Positions 35,153 to 45,827 of a stretch of 64,000 nt of DNA are shown piece by piece. Under the pieces are notes generated by a model. The model saw only the letters and a list, made by a program, of their open reading frames with translations, searched no databases and was not told the DNA's origin. Within the stretch, counting starts at the first letter, position 1. Every line of letters starts with the position of its first letter. Source of the stretch: Peromyscus leucopus (taxonomy: Eukaryota; Chordata; Mammalia; Rodentia; Cricetidae); NCBI RefSeq assembly GCF_004664715.2, contig NC_051070.1:69072200-69136199 (forward strand), given 5' to 3'. A program made the translations under genes and the position numbers.

Positions 35153-36410
35153 GTGAGATCTAGGGCGGTGCAGATTTTTGGATCTTTGTAGCTCTTGGCC
35201 GTGTGTGTGTGGGGGGGGGACCAGTCACTTTCTTTCTTCACTCTTAAATCTTAGCCTCTGTGGTTTTCAGGTTTCTCCTATCTGCCCTGCTCCTCCAGGA
35301 TCAGGGTTCACTACACTATGTCTCTATCCCAAAGTGGACCTCCTCTTGTCTGCTTGTCAAACGGGTCTCCAGTACCTCCTCTTTCTGGAGGCTGTCCAGT
35401 CCATGTCTACAGTCCTTGCTTTTCAAACTCCCGAGACCGCACACAGTGGGAGGCTCCATGAGCTTGGTGATTCTACTGAAAACAAGAAACCCTGATATGG
35501 TCTGTTCTGAGGCTGCTCAGGACAAGAAGGAATGGAGGGCAGAGTTCTCTTGCAACTGATTAGAACCTGGAGCTATTTGAGAATCCTGTTCTAAAAACAG
35601 ACAAGACACTTCTAGAAGATGCTTCCGTCTGAGACGGAAGGACTCGCCAGATCTCTCGGTTCCCCACTGACGTTTTCACTCACATTTTCTCCCACTCCTG
35701 GAAGAATGGGGAGATAAAGCCCCCTCCCCACCCTGAGAGGAGCGCACAGGGAGGTAGGCAGCTGAAGCAGCAGCCCCTAGACCAGGAAGACCAAGGTACC
35801 CCTCACCTGTGATGAGCAAGAAGCCAAGCCTGAGGAGCTGACGCTTCCTTCTGAACAAAATATAGCCCAGGTCCTAGCCTGCTTTGTGCCCTGTGGGCTT
35901 GCTGATCTCCTGGGACTAAGCCGTTTTCTCTTCTCCGATTGCTTGAGAGAAATAAACTGAGGCTGGTCCTAGTGTGAGGGATGAGCATGGATGGCCATGG
36001 TGCATCCAGATGAGGTCTGGCTTGGAAGCAGATGTGAAGATAGGAGCCCAAACCAGATCCAGGTCGTTCTCTTCCTGCCTCTCCTCCTCTTCCTCCCGAA
36101 GACCTCTGCAAGTGCACACTCATGTCCTAGCCAGCTTCTCATTCCCTGGGCTTCTCTGGCGGCCACGGGCACTTAGATGAGTCATGAGGTCTTATCTGAC
36201 CTCACCTGGGAGGGAGCTGAACAATAAAGACCCTCCCTTCCCTGTTCCACTGCCCAGTTTCACCAACATCTGTTAATACAGCACCTCTAAGAGCCTGAAG
36301 TGTGGCACACAGAGCTGAATGAAGCTCAGCCATGGCCCTCAAGGATGAGGATGAAGAAGAGAGAGGGTACCCTCATCCTGAGGGACACTAAGAGCCCTTC
36401 TGTCCCACAG
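35153..36410 (+). other. SLC7A8: SLC7A8 intron 9
   Basis: A 1.26-kb intron without any recognisable SINE, which is unusual for this window. A G10 run lies at 35210-35219. The acceptor tract ends TTCTGTCCCACAG. Confidence 0.85.
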
Positions 36411-36588
36411 GTCAGTCTGCTGTTTCCCATCATCTACTTGCTGTTCTGGGCCTTCCTGCTGATCTTCAGCCTGTGGTCGGAGCCCGTAGTGTGTGGCATC
36501 GGCCTGGCTATCATGCTGACAGGGGTACCTGTCTACTTCCTGGGTGTCTACTGGCAACACAAACCCAAGTGTTTCAATGACTTCATTG
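36411..36588 (+). CDS. SLC7A8: SLC7A8 (LAT2) coding exon 10: TM11-TM12
   Basis: Matches human residues 422-480 plus the first base of 481. [22 protein letters not shown] is TM11. [25 protein letters not shown] is TM12. The cytosolic [11 protein letters not shown] follows. Human Val460, another reported variant site, is Val here. The first two residues (VS) differ from human (IN). Acceptor CCCACAG, donor ATTG|GTAAGT. The frame stays open into intron 10 to a TGA at 36684-36686, so a retained intron would replace the C-tail. Confidence 0.96.
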
Positions 36589-37070
36589 GTAAGTGGCGGC
36601 TAGGGAGAGGGCCTCTTGGGAAGATTCGCAGCCGTCCAATGGGGGAGCCCTACCAGAATCAGGAAGCCAAGGTTTACTTCACTTGAGTCCATGGGGCTCC
36701 TGATTCAGGGCCAAGAATGACAGATGTCTTTCCAAAGACCTCTAAGGAGAGAAGGCCAGCTGTCACGCCCACACAGACCCAGGGGAGCCTACCAGCCATC
36801 CATCCACCAGCTCCACTACAGGCTAACTGGAGACCAGTATAGACCCTGGAAATGGGAGCAGGGAGTCTAGTGAAAGGCTAGAGCCTTGGTGAATGAGAGG
36901 TTGCCATCAGAAAATGCAGGACATGATGAGCAAGCTGGGTCTCCAAAAGTCACTGGTTATTCTGAGGTGACAGCGGAGGTGGAAGAGCGAGCTGGCCAGA
37001 GCTGGTCTGACTGATGGGGTCAGCAGCTCACTAAACAATGACCTGGTTTCTGTATTGTTTCCTTCCACAG
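36589..37070 (+). other. SLC7A8: SLC7A8 intron 10
   Basis: A 482-bp intron with no repeats recognised. The acceptor is a clear TTTCCTTCCACAG. Confidence 0.88.
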
Positions 37071-37237
37071 AGTTGCTAACCCTAGTGAGTCAGAAGATGT
37101 GTGTGGTCGTGTATCCCCAGATGGAGGGGGACTCAGGGGCAGCGGAAACCGTCGGCGAGGACCCGGAGGAGGAACTGCAGAAGCCCATGTTCCAGCCTAC
37201 TCCTGTCAAGGACCAGGACTCAGAGGAGCAGCCCTAG
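37071..37237 (+). CDS. SLC7A8: SLC7A8 (LAT2) coding exon 11: cytosolic C-terminus and stop
   Basis: Completes Glu481 and encodes the last 54 residues: [21 protein letters not shown], then an acidic tail that ends [14 protein letters not shown] and a TAG at 37235-37237. The total from exon 2 to here is 485 residues, the same as human 51-535. Sequence drift is concentrated in this acidic tail, where human has a different Glu-rich stretch. The QPTP motif is kept. Confidence 0.96.
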
Positions 37238-37318
37238 CCCTGAGGACTGCCATCCCTTTAACTGACCACTCCCTCCTCCTTCATCCTTTCTGTCCTGCAT
37301 CCCTGCCTAGGTCCCCCC

Positions 37319-37319
<1 letters not shown>

Positions 37320-37355
<36 letters not shown>
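37320..37355 (+). repeat. (AC)18 in SLC7A8 3' UTR
   Basis: 36-bp uninterrupted dinucleotide run 83 bp after the stop codon. Confidence 0.97.
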
Positions 37356-37357
<2 letters not shown>

Positions 37358-38022
37358 CTACCTATACTCCCGTCAGGCAGGGGCGAGACCCAAATGTCCA
37401 TGATGACAAATTCTCAACACTGACCTTTGTACCCAAAGAAGCTGCTTCTAGCACCAAGACCCACTGTCAAGGTCAGTGCCCCCCGGGGCCTGCACACACT
37501 CCAAGGGTTCTAGGAGAGTGGAGGTGCCATGGGTACCCTACCAAAACTCATGCCCTTTTAGGTGCCTCTAAGAAACCCGGTTCACCCCTGCTTCCCTTCC
37601 TTGCTCTGAGCCCAGGTGAAACTTCAGCTAGGAAGGAGGGAGCAGCCATGGGGAGGTGGTTGGGCAAGGCAAAGCAAACACAAGTGTCACCACTCACAGC
37701 TGGAGATGCTCAGCTGCCTCCTCATCCCTGGGGGACCCAGCAGACAGAGGGTCCACTCCACCCTGTACCACTCCACGACCCAGCCTAGGCCCCCTGCCCA
37801 GAAACTTCCCCTTCAGGAGGCCTCCTCCCCACTGAGCTAAGGACCAAGAAGGAGGACCACCACCCCACCCCCCAGCGCTCAGCCAGGCTTGTGGAATACA
37901 GAGGGGAAGGCTCAGACCGCAGAAGCCGCCAGCAGCTACCCCGGCTCCGGCTCCTGCCTCCTGTCCCCTCGTGGTGCCAAAGCTCCCTGCAGCCAGAAAG
38001 GCTTCTTATGTTCAGTCTAATA

Positions 38023-38026
<4 letters not shown>

Positions 38027-38086
<60 letters not shown>
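38027..38086 (+). repeat. (TC)30 in SLC7A8 3' UTR
   Basis: 60-bp uninterrupted TC run in the transcribed strand, so the mRNA would carry (UC)30. Confidence 0.97.
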
Positions 38087-38089
<3 letters not shown>

Positions 38090-39144
38090 GGCAAAGCGAC
38101 TCAGCTCCTCCCCCTACCCCCATGTGAAAGAGCATAAAGAGCCGAGGCCCTTTATCATCCCAGCAGCTCTTCCCACCCACAGCACTGCCAGCCACCATCA
38201 CCCCTTTACTCCCCCAGACCTTGGCTCAAGAACCAGGCGAGAAGGATCCCCAAGCCCTTCGGGCCTGAAATTCAGAGTCAAGCCAGCCTTAAGTCATCTC
38301 CCATCCAAGAACTGGGCCTAAAAATGCTCCCTTGTTCTACCCTTCAGGCCAGACCTGGTGTTAAATGCCTTCCCCGGAAGGGTGTCCCCACCTCCCTACC
38401 CCCACCCCCTACCCCAGAGGTGCTCAGCCCTCACCCTGGGGAGACCATGTTGTGGAGGGGGGGGGCGGTTCTGAAGACTAGTTCCTCTCCCCTCCCCCGA
38501 CTCAAATTGATCCCAGCACCATCCTGGCATCCCATTGAGACAAGATGGAAGGACAGTGGCAGATGGCACTCCCTTTGGAGGCCTCAGAAAGGCCCCTTCC
38601 ATGAGAGCTGCTGACCTGTGCTCTACAGGAAGGTCACAGTGTCTGCCTTGTTCTGGAAGCCTCCACACCTGCTCTGCTAAGGACAGGATCCTTAGGTGAC
38701 AAAGCAAAACCCCAACCCCCATTCCATCTACTTAAACTGGAACACCCCTGGGCCTTTCCTGGCCCCTGTCGGGTCTCCTGACTTCCCACCTGCCTCACCA
38801 AACCCCTAACAGGTGAGAGGCTGGGTGTGGGCTGAATTATGGCCCTTCAGAGTGCAGTCCAGGCAGGCTGTGAGGCCTCTGGGGGACCAGGGACCACCCC
38901 TCTACCCCTGTCTTCTCATTCCTCTGGCCTCTACCCACCCACTCCTTGGATTATTATCTTTTTTTTTTTTTTAAAGTGGTTGCCTTACTTTTTGGATAAA
39001 TATTTTTGAAGCTGGCATTTCTATTTCTTTTGGATTTTTTTTAATGTATGGTGGTTTCGGGGGCAGAGCTAGACCCTTAATAATCTGTCACTGAGTTCAT
39101 TTAAGTTTTATTGGTTTGTTTTGTGGAGTGTTTTCTTTTCAAGT

Positions 39145-39150
39145 AATAAA
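39145..39150 (+). terminator. SLC7A8: Polyadenylation signal of SLC7A8
   Basis: AATAAA within AAGTAATAAAATTTT. No other canonical hexamer was noticed in the preceding 3' UTR. The 3' UTR length agrees with a full-length LAT2 transcript. A B1 insertion starts 33-40 bp downstream. Confidence 0.8.
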
Positions 39151-39189
39151 ATTTTAAATGGAAATGAATCGATGATGTTAATAATCTGA

Positions 39190-39355
39190 TGACAGCTGGA
39201 CAGTGGTGGCGTATGCCTTTAATCCCAGCACTCAGGAGGCAGAGGCAGGCGGATCTCTGAGTTCGAGGCCAGCCTGGTCTACAGATTGAGTTCCAGGATA
39301 GCAAGGGCTACACAGAGAAACTTTGTCTCAAAAAAAAAAAAAATTAAAAAAAAAA
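39190..39355 (+). repeat. B1 SINE just past the SLC7A8 poly(A) site
   Basis: Sense B1 (CTGGACAGTGGTGGCGTATG head, A-rich tail). It is flanked by the 8-bp repeat AATCTGAT at 39183-39190 and 39356-39363, a likely target-site duplication. Confidence 0.93.
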
Positions 39356-39879
39356 AATCTGATATCAGACTTCTTAATCAGCATCAGTGGACATTTTTAC
39401 TTAATCCAGAAGTCCTTGGTTGCCAGGTCCCTCCAGGACCTCGTTCCTAAAAGCCTTGGTTGCTAGGCCTTTCGGCTGGCCCAGGGATATGGAGCCTGTG
39501 CCTTCTAATAACTACCTCGTATCCCTTCTGTGGGGTCCTGAAGGCCGCTGAGTTCCCACTCTGTACCATCCTGAAATCCTGCAAACAAAGCAGGAAGTAG
39601 AACTAGTCACTCTCCACCGTGGAGACGTAGGCCAGGGAACAGCACCAGGCAATGATGGAGGCGTACCCCAAGCCTGGCAGGAAAGGCTTTGTGCACTGTT
39701 GAGAGAGCCCAGGGGGTCTGGGGAGTCTGTTGGAAGATGAGGCTTGTTCACCCAGCTCAGCAGAAGCACCTTCCAGAATAGTTGCTGGGAGGAAGATAAG
39801 GAGGACTATTGGGCCAGGAACGGGAAAGGAGGAGTTAAGGTCACCTGGGGTGCTTACTTGGGAATTTGTTTTTACATTT

Positions 39880-39891
39880 GTGTGTGAGTGT

Positions 39892-39950
<59 letters not shown>
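39880..39950 (+). repeat. (GT)n microsatellite
   Basis: About 70 bp of GT with two GA interruptions near the left end. Confidence 0.95.
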
Positions 39951-39952
<2 letters not shown>

Positions 39953-40109
39953 GGTCAGCAAACAACTTACAGGAGTTGGTTCTCTCCACCATGCAGGGCT
40001 CAGGGATCTAACTTGAGTTAGGGTTGGCAGCAAGCGCCATTTTGCTGGCCCCTAGATTTTTTTTTTTTTTTTTTTTAGAATTAGTTTAAAAAAACAAACA
40101 AACAAACAC

Positions 40110-40245
40110 ATTGGCCAGTCATGGCGGTGGGGGGGGGGGGCATATGCCTCTAATTCTAGCACTCAGGAGGCAAAGGCTGGCTGATCTCTGTGAGTTCTAG
40201 GCCAGCCTGGTCTATATGGCAAGTTCCAGGACAGCCAGGGATCTC
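40110..40245 (+). repeat. B1 SINE
   Basis: Sense B1 whose head contains a G12 run (GGCGGTGGGGGGGGGGGGCATATG). The core GTTCTAGGCCAGCCTGG follows; the 3' end is truncated. Confidence 0.85.
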
Positions 40246-41045
40246 TGGTGCTTTGGGAAGCTGACGGGACTAGACCTCGTCCTTGCTTTTGCCCTTAGTC
40301 TCTGGGCAACCCTCCAGCAGCCTCTCCTGGGGCACCATCATCATTCCAGAGCCAGCTCTGCTGACCGACCTAGGGGCTGTGGGGAGGAGGAGAGCCAACA
40401 GCAAGACCCTACCCGTCACCACCTGGGAAACTGAGGCACAGGCACCTCCACTCCAAGTTTCAGCCTGGTCTCAACACTCCCGCTTGTGGCCGTCGTTCCT
40501 CCAGTCAGGCTGGCGGCTCGCTGTCCTCGGAGGCACAAAGCCAGGATGTGCCGATGTGGGCCTGAGGGTACCCTTGGACAAGTCACGTCACCTGTTTGAT
40601 GTTTTTGGATTAACATTTGGGTAGGATTGGACTTCACCTCATTTTCTCAATCTTCTAACCCTTGGTTATCCCAAAAGCAGAGGATGACAGTCCTCTAAAG
40701 GTGGCCACCCTCTAAACGTCACGCCACCTTTTTGAACCCCCATTTCTTTTCTCTGGCCTCACCAACGCTCCTCCACGTGGCCCCCATTCTGGTGTGGTCA
40801 GGCCTCCCCAGTTCCCTCTTATGTAAATGGAGACAATGAAGACGGATATAAAGTGACGTCTGATGGCCTTCACCCTGGTCCGACGGCAGCTGTGGGTCTC
40901 TTGGACAGCGCACATTTCTTCCCAGCCTGAGCCCTTTGCCTGTCTTAGTCCTGACGCTGGCTTTGGTGCTAGGAATTTCAGACGTTTTGAGTTTAGACAC
41001 TACTTCTTCTTTAGACGCTTTGGGAACCTTTTAGAAGTCCTCAAG

Positions 41046-41225
41046 TTGCCGGGCAGTGGTGGTGCACGCCTTTAATCCCAGCACTCGGGAGGCAGAGCCA
41101 GGCAGATCTCTGTGAGTTCGAGGCCAGCCTGGGCTACCAAGTGAGTTCCAGGAAAGGCACAAAGCTACACAGAGAAACCCTGTCTCGAAAAATCAAAAAA
41201 AAAAAAAAAAAAGAAGAAGAAGAAG
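41046..41225 (+). repeat. B1 SINE, young
   Basis: Sense B1 close to the cricetid-like variant (GCCGGGCAGTGG head, TTCCAGGAAAGGCACAAAGC, CTGTCTCGAAAAATC) with an A run then (GAA)n. Confidence 0.95.
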
Positions 41226-41589
41226 AAGTCCTCAAGTCATAGCTGCTTGTGTGTTTATTTATTTATTTATTTATTTTGCCTGTGCCTTTATTCTGTGTAT
41301 TGGTGTACTCATATAGGTATCAAGGTCAGATGTCTTGTCTCACTCCCCCCCCCCAGTTGTTCCTGGGACTCAGACTTCCAGTCAACAGACTCGGTGGCCA
41401 GTACTTTTACTGTCTTAGCCAGCTCACTAGCCCACATTCATTTATTAATATACTCACCCAACAGGCCTTTGTGGTTCTTGTGTCCAAACGCCTCACTGTA
41501 TTTTGTAGAAATAACAAGTTTATCACTGAATTTTGCAAGTTATCACAGATTCCAAATAATCGTTGTCTCCTGAAGAGCATTCATATATG

Positions 41590-42330
41590 TAGTGGCACAT
41601 GCCTTCAGCATGCCTTTAGTCCAGGCACTCAGGAAGCAGAGGCAGCAGATCTCTGAGTTTGAGGACAACCTGGTTTACAGAGTGAGTTCCAGGACAGCCT
41701 GGTGCTACATAATGAAGTGAGTTCTGGGCCAGCCAAGTGCTACATAGTGAAACCTGTCTCAAAAAATAGAGTGTTCAGACACGTCAATCTTCCCATCCTT
41801 TTATTGTTCTGTTTGCGTTCTTCTTCTGGTGTGCTTTGGGGATTTTCGATGCATTTATTTTATGTCTGTATTTTGCCTGCATGTATGTCAGCTCAGCATG
41901 TGTGTTCCTGGTGCTCACAGAATTCGGAAGGGGGCATTGGATCCCCTGAACTGAAGTTACAAGTGGTTGTGAACCACCGTGGATGGGCTAGGGATCAAAC
42001 CCAGGCCCTCCACTAGAACAACAAATACTCTTAACAATCTATCTCTCCAGCCTCCTTTTTGTTTTTGAGACAGGGTCTCACTGTGTAGCCATGGCCAACC
42101 TATAACTCTCTCTATAGACCAGTCTGCCTTCAAATGCACAGAGATCTGCCTGCCTCTGCCTCCTAAGTTCTGGGAAGAAAGGCATGTACCACTACATCCA
42201 GCTAATTTATTTGTTTTTTGAGAAAGAGTCCCACTCTGTAACTTAGGCTGACCTCAAACTCATAGCAGTCCTCCTGCCTCAACCTTTCATATACTGGGTA
42301 TGATATTATTACAAGTATAAGACGATATGC
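41590..42330. repeat. B1, B2, B1, B1 cluster
   Basis: Sense B1 at 41590-41770, antisense B2 at 41855-42050 (GATCAAACCCAGGCCCTCC ... AATCTATCTCTCCAGCC), antisense B1 at 42055-42205 and an older antisense B1 at 42206-42330. Confidence 0.85.
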
Positions 42331-42367
42331 TCATGCTTAATTTTAATTCGGGAAATATGGTCATTGT

Positions 42368-42768
42368 GCTTAACAGTTTTATGTCAACTTGAGAGGAGGG
42401 AACCTCAATTTTAAAAATGCCTCCATAAGATGGGACTATAAACAAGCCTATAGGGTATTTTCTTTATTAGTGATTGATGGAAAGGGCCCAACCTGTTATG
42501 GGTGGTGCCACACTTGGGCTGGTGGTCCTGGGTTCTATAAGAAAGCAGGCTGAGCAAGCCATGAGGAGCAAGCCAGTAAGCAGCACCCCTCCATGGCCTC
42601 TGCATCAGCTCCTGCCTGCAGGTTCCTGCCCTGCTTGAATTTTTGTCCTGACTTCCTTCAATGATGGACTAAGATGTGGAAGTGTAAGCCAGAGAAACCC
42701 TTTCCTCCCCAACTGCTTTTGATCATGCTGTTTTCATCACAGCAGTAGAAACCGTAACTAAGACAGTC
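42368..42768 (-). repeat. Dispersed ~400-bp rodent repeat, copy 2
   Basis: Opposite orientation to the copy at 5300-5707. It starts AACAGTTTTATGTCAACTTG and ends GTAACTAAGACAG. It keeps the block GCACCCCTCCATGGCCTCTG. Confidence 0.8.
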
Positions 42769-42831
42769 ACCATCATAGGAAAGATTAAAAAGAAGTATTT
42801 CTGCCAATTCTCAAAGAGCAAAGTGGGGCTA

Positions 42832-43440
42832 GGGATGTAGCCCAATTGGCAATGTGCTTGCCAAGCATGCATGGTGCCCTGGGTTCAATCCCTGGCAGCA
42901 CCATGGGAAAAAAGAAAAGAAAAGAAGGAAGGAAAGGCATGGTAGCTGAATCCCAGCATTTGGAAGGTGAATCAGAAGTTCAAAGTCCAGGATGGACAGA
43001 TGGCTCAGCAGTTAAAAGCACCAGTTGCTCTTCCAGAGGACATGAGTTCAATTCCCAGCTCACATATGCCAAACTTACAACCATCTATAATTCCAGTTAT
43101 AGGAGATCTGGCACCTTCTTCTGGTCTCTGAGAGTAGCAGGTGTGAGTGTGTCACACACACATAAATGTAGGCAAGACACCATACACATGAAATAAAAAT
43201 AAATCTTCCTGAGGTGGGGTACGGGGGAAATGGTGCACACCTTTAATCCTAGCACTCGGGAGGCAGAGGCAGGAAGATCTCTGAGTCCGAGGCCAGCCTG
43301 GTCTACCTAGCAAGTTCCAGCACAGCCAGGGCCACACAGAGAAACCCTGTCTCAAAAAAAAAAAGGGAAAAAAGTTATCAAGCCAATTATAATCATGGTG
43401 GCACATGGTGGCACATGGTGGCACATGCTTATAATCCTGC
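42832..43440 (+). repeat. ID, B2 and B1 SINEs, then a 10-bp triplet
   Basis: Sense ID 42832-42905 (AGGGATGTAGCCCAATTGGC, GGGTTCAATCCCTGGC). Sense B2 42988-43205 (ATGGACAGATGGCTCAGCAG). Sense B1 43212-43365. At 43394-43423 the unit CATGGTGGCA occurs three times in tandem, apparently at the head of another B1-like fragment. Confidence 0.85.
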
Positions 43441-43566
43441 TTGGAAGAGAGAGGCAGGAGGCCCAATGAGTTCTAAGTCATTTTCAGCTACATAGTGAAT
43501 TTGGGGCCAGCCTAGGCTACATGAGATCCTGTTTTGTTTTGTTTTTTGTTTTAAGATTTATTTATT

Positions 43567-43618
43567 GGGCTGGAGGGATAGCTCAGCCGTTAAAGGCTAG
43601 GCTCACAACCAAAAATAT
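43567..43618 (+). repeat. 52-bp tRNA-derived mini-SINE with target-site duplication
   Basis: Begins like a B2 (GGGCTGGAGGGATAGCTCAG) but switches to TAAAGGCTAGGCTCACAACC and ends AAAAATAT. The flanks AAGATTTATTTATT (43553-43566) and AAGATTTAATTATT (43619-43632) differ at one base, as expected for an L1-mediated insertion into the B2 that follows. Confidence 0.7.
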
Positions 43619-43780
43619 AAGATTTAATTATTATGTATACAGTATTCTACCTGCAGGCCAGAAGAGGGCACTAGATCTTACTATAGATGGTTGTGAGCCA
43701 CCATGTGGTTGCTGGGAATTGAACTCAGGACCATTGGAAGGGCAGCTAGTACTCTTAACCTCTGAGCCATCTCTCCAGCC
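43619..43780 (-). repeat. B2 SINE, antisense
   Basis: GCCAGAAGAGGGCACTAGATC, GAATTGAACTCAGGACC, CTGAGCCATCTCTCCAGCCC. Confidence 0.9.
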
Positions 43781-43829
43781 CGAGATCCTGGTTTTTTTTT
43801 TTTTTTTAAAAAAAAAAAAAAGGTAAAAC

Positions 43830-44385
43830 AAGAGCCAGCGAGGTGACTCCAGTGATAAAGGTCCTTGCCACCAAGCCTGGCAGTTGACGTTTACTCCCTG
43901 AGATTCAAATGACTCAAGGAGAAAACTGACTCCACAACTTGTCGTCTGAAATAAATGTGGGACAGGAAGGATGCCTCTGTGGTAGAGCACTTGCTCTTGC
44001 AGAGAACCTAGGTTCAGTTCCCAGCACCCACATGGTGGTTCAATCATCCCTAACTCCAATTCCAAGGGATCAGAGCCCCTCTTCTGACCTTCATGGGCAC
44101 CCGGCAAACACATGGCACACAAACATACATGCAGGCAAAATACCGAGACACCTAAGATCAAATTTAAAAATCTAAAAAGAAAAAATAATTCCCGGCCTGG
44201 AGAGATGGCTCAGAGGTTCAGAGCACTGACTGCTCTTCCAGAGGTCCTGAGTTCAATTCCTGACAACCACATGGTGGCTCACAACCACCTATAATGAGAT
44301 CTGGTGCCCTCTTCTGGCCTGTAGGCATACATGCAGGCAGAACACTGTATACATAATAAATAGATAAATAAATCTTTTAGAAAAA
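43830..44385 (+). repeat. B3-type and two B2 SINEs
   Basis: 43830-43955 is a B3-type fragment (AAGGTCCTTGCCACCAAGCC). 43960-44165 is a B2 with an ID-like head (TCTGTGGTAGAGCACTTGC). 44196-44385 is a clean B2 (GGCCTGGAGAGATGGCTCAG) with an AAATAGATAAATAAATC tail. Confidence 0.85.
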
Positions 44386-44404
44386 AATAATTCCCACTCA
44401 GCAA

Positions 44405-45128
44405 GAGAGAAATCATTCCTGGTACTGGAAACCTAGCCAGCTACCTGGATCTTGGAAGAGAACCTACAACCAACACTTTAGGAAACCAGCACAATCCCTA
44501 ACTGCCTTCCAAATATTTGCCTCCCTATACCTCACTCTCCACCAAGGAAATGTCTCTTTATAAGACATTCTAGAAAACCACAACCAATCAAAACGTGGAC
44601 TTCTGGAGCCCACTCCCAACTGATCCATCTACAACATAATTCCCACGCCGAAGATTCAGGGGTCTCTGTAGAAGAGTGAGGCAGAAACGGCTGTGAGAGC
44701 CAGAGAACCAGGATGTTTGCTGTGAGATTGTATCTCCTGGAAATGTCTCGTCAACACGGCTGCCTACACATGACCTGAGCAATGAGGACACCAAGAGACA
44801 TGTTAACGTTTGGGGGGGCTCATACAGCTTCAACCCTAGACAAAGAACTCTAGGCAACTCGGGAATGCTGAGAACTGGAGAAACAGTCTTCCGTAGGGAA
44901 GAGCACACCAAGAGTTATCTAATATCAAGTGGTCAGCCCTGGAAATACACACATACCAACAACATTATACAGACTAAGTAGGTCGCAGTCATGCATTTAG
45001 GAATATATAGATCAATAATTAAGGAAAAAGAGGCCATGAATTTGAGTGAGAACAAGAGAAGGGTGTATGGGAAAGGTAGGCGAGAGAAAGGGGAAGGAGG
45101 GAAATGATATTATAATCTCAAAAAAAAA
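44405..45128 (+). mobile_element. L1 (Lx-like) 3' end, truncated
   Basis: Recognised as the 3' UTR of an old rodent LINE-1: AACCAATCAAAACGTGGAC, AGAGCCAGAGAACCAGGATG, AATATCAAGTGGTCAGCCC, GGCCATGAATTTGAGTGAG and an A/T-rich end at 45117-45136. No reverse-transcriptase reading frame remains. This is the only LINE I recognised in the window. Confidence 0.75.
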
Positions 45129-45147
45129 TTTTTTTAGTAGAGATGTA

Positions 45148-45296
45148 AGCCAGGTAGTGGTGGCACACGTCTTTAATCCCAGCACTCAGAAGGCAGAGGC
45201 AGTTGAGTCTCTGTGAGTTCGAGGCCAGCCTGGTCTACAGAGTAAGTTCCAGGACAACCAGGGCTACAAGGAGAAACCCTGTCTCACAAAAATGAG
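45148..45296 (+). repeat. B1 SINE
   Basis: Sense B1: GCCAGGTAGTGGTGGCACAC head, CCTGTCTCACAAAAATG end. Confidence 0.93.
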
Positions 45297-45721
45297 AGGG
45301 GGGAGGGTGTCTCATTATCCACCAGTGTAGCACCCTCTCAACTCAGTATCCTTACATAGTTTTACAGGAGGTGCGTAGCACACTGCCGTACCACGGACCC
45401 CCTCTATCTAGATGGTGGACCTGAAGGCAGGCAATACCCAGTGTATGCCTGTTTTGAAAGGAAATGTTGTCTATGTGACTCATATGTTGTCTGCCTCTGA
45501 TATTAATTTGACAAATGCAGTTACAGTAACTCGTTTGTAAAAAAAAAAAAAAATACGCATTATATTAATAGATAGTGCTTTGAGTTATGACAAAAACTTG
45601 AGATGGCACATTAACTTCTTTCAAAAAATGCCTTAAATTTCAAAAACTAAAAAAATACAATAAATAAATAAAAGTTTAAAGTTTTAAATTTAAATTAAAA
45701 TATTTATTAAAAAATACTGGA

Positions 45722-45795
45722 TTGGGGATTTAGCTCAGTGGTAGAGCACTTGCCTAGCAAGCACAAGGCCCTGGGTTCGGTCCTCAGCTCCAGAA
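45722..45795 (+). repeat. ID SINE, well preserved
   Basis: TTGGGGATTTAGCTCAGTGG (box A), CTTGCCTAGCAAGC anticodon-arm region, GGGTTCGGTCCTCAGC (box B), then an A tail. It is tRNA-Ala derived, but the tail shows that it is a retroposed ID, not a tRNA gene. Confidence 0.9.
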
Positions 45796-45827
45796 AAAAA
45801 AAAAAATACTACTAAAAAATTTAAAGA

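Larger units (their letters stand above)
37238..39170 (+). other. SLC7A8: SLC7A8 3' UTR
   Basis: About 1.9 kb from the stop to a cleavage site inferred some 20 bp after the AATAAA at 39145-39150. It carries an (AC)18 run and a (TC)30 run. It has a distinct AT-rich end (38950-39160) with TTTTTTTTTTTTAAAG and ATTTTTTTTAATG runs. The exact 3' end is inferred, not seen. Confidence 0.8.

Noticed and set aside
36403..36420. Alternative acceptor for SLC7A8 exon 10 at the downstream CAG
   Set aside because: Use of the AG at 36414-36415 would shift the frame; the AG at 36409-36410 gives the correct family sequence.
39603..39710. Minus-strand peptide with PFLPGLGYAS, faintly like a signature in SLC6 transporters
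   Set aside because: The match stops after about ten residues, the neighbouring SLC6 motifs are absent in all frames, and no splice structure fits; probably coincidence.
45722..45795. Possible tRNA-Ala gene
   Set aside because: The tRNA-like boxes are followed by an A tail and no proper acceptor stem; it is an ID SINE.
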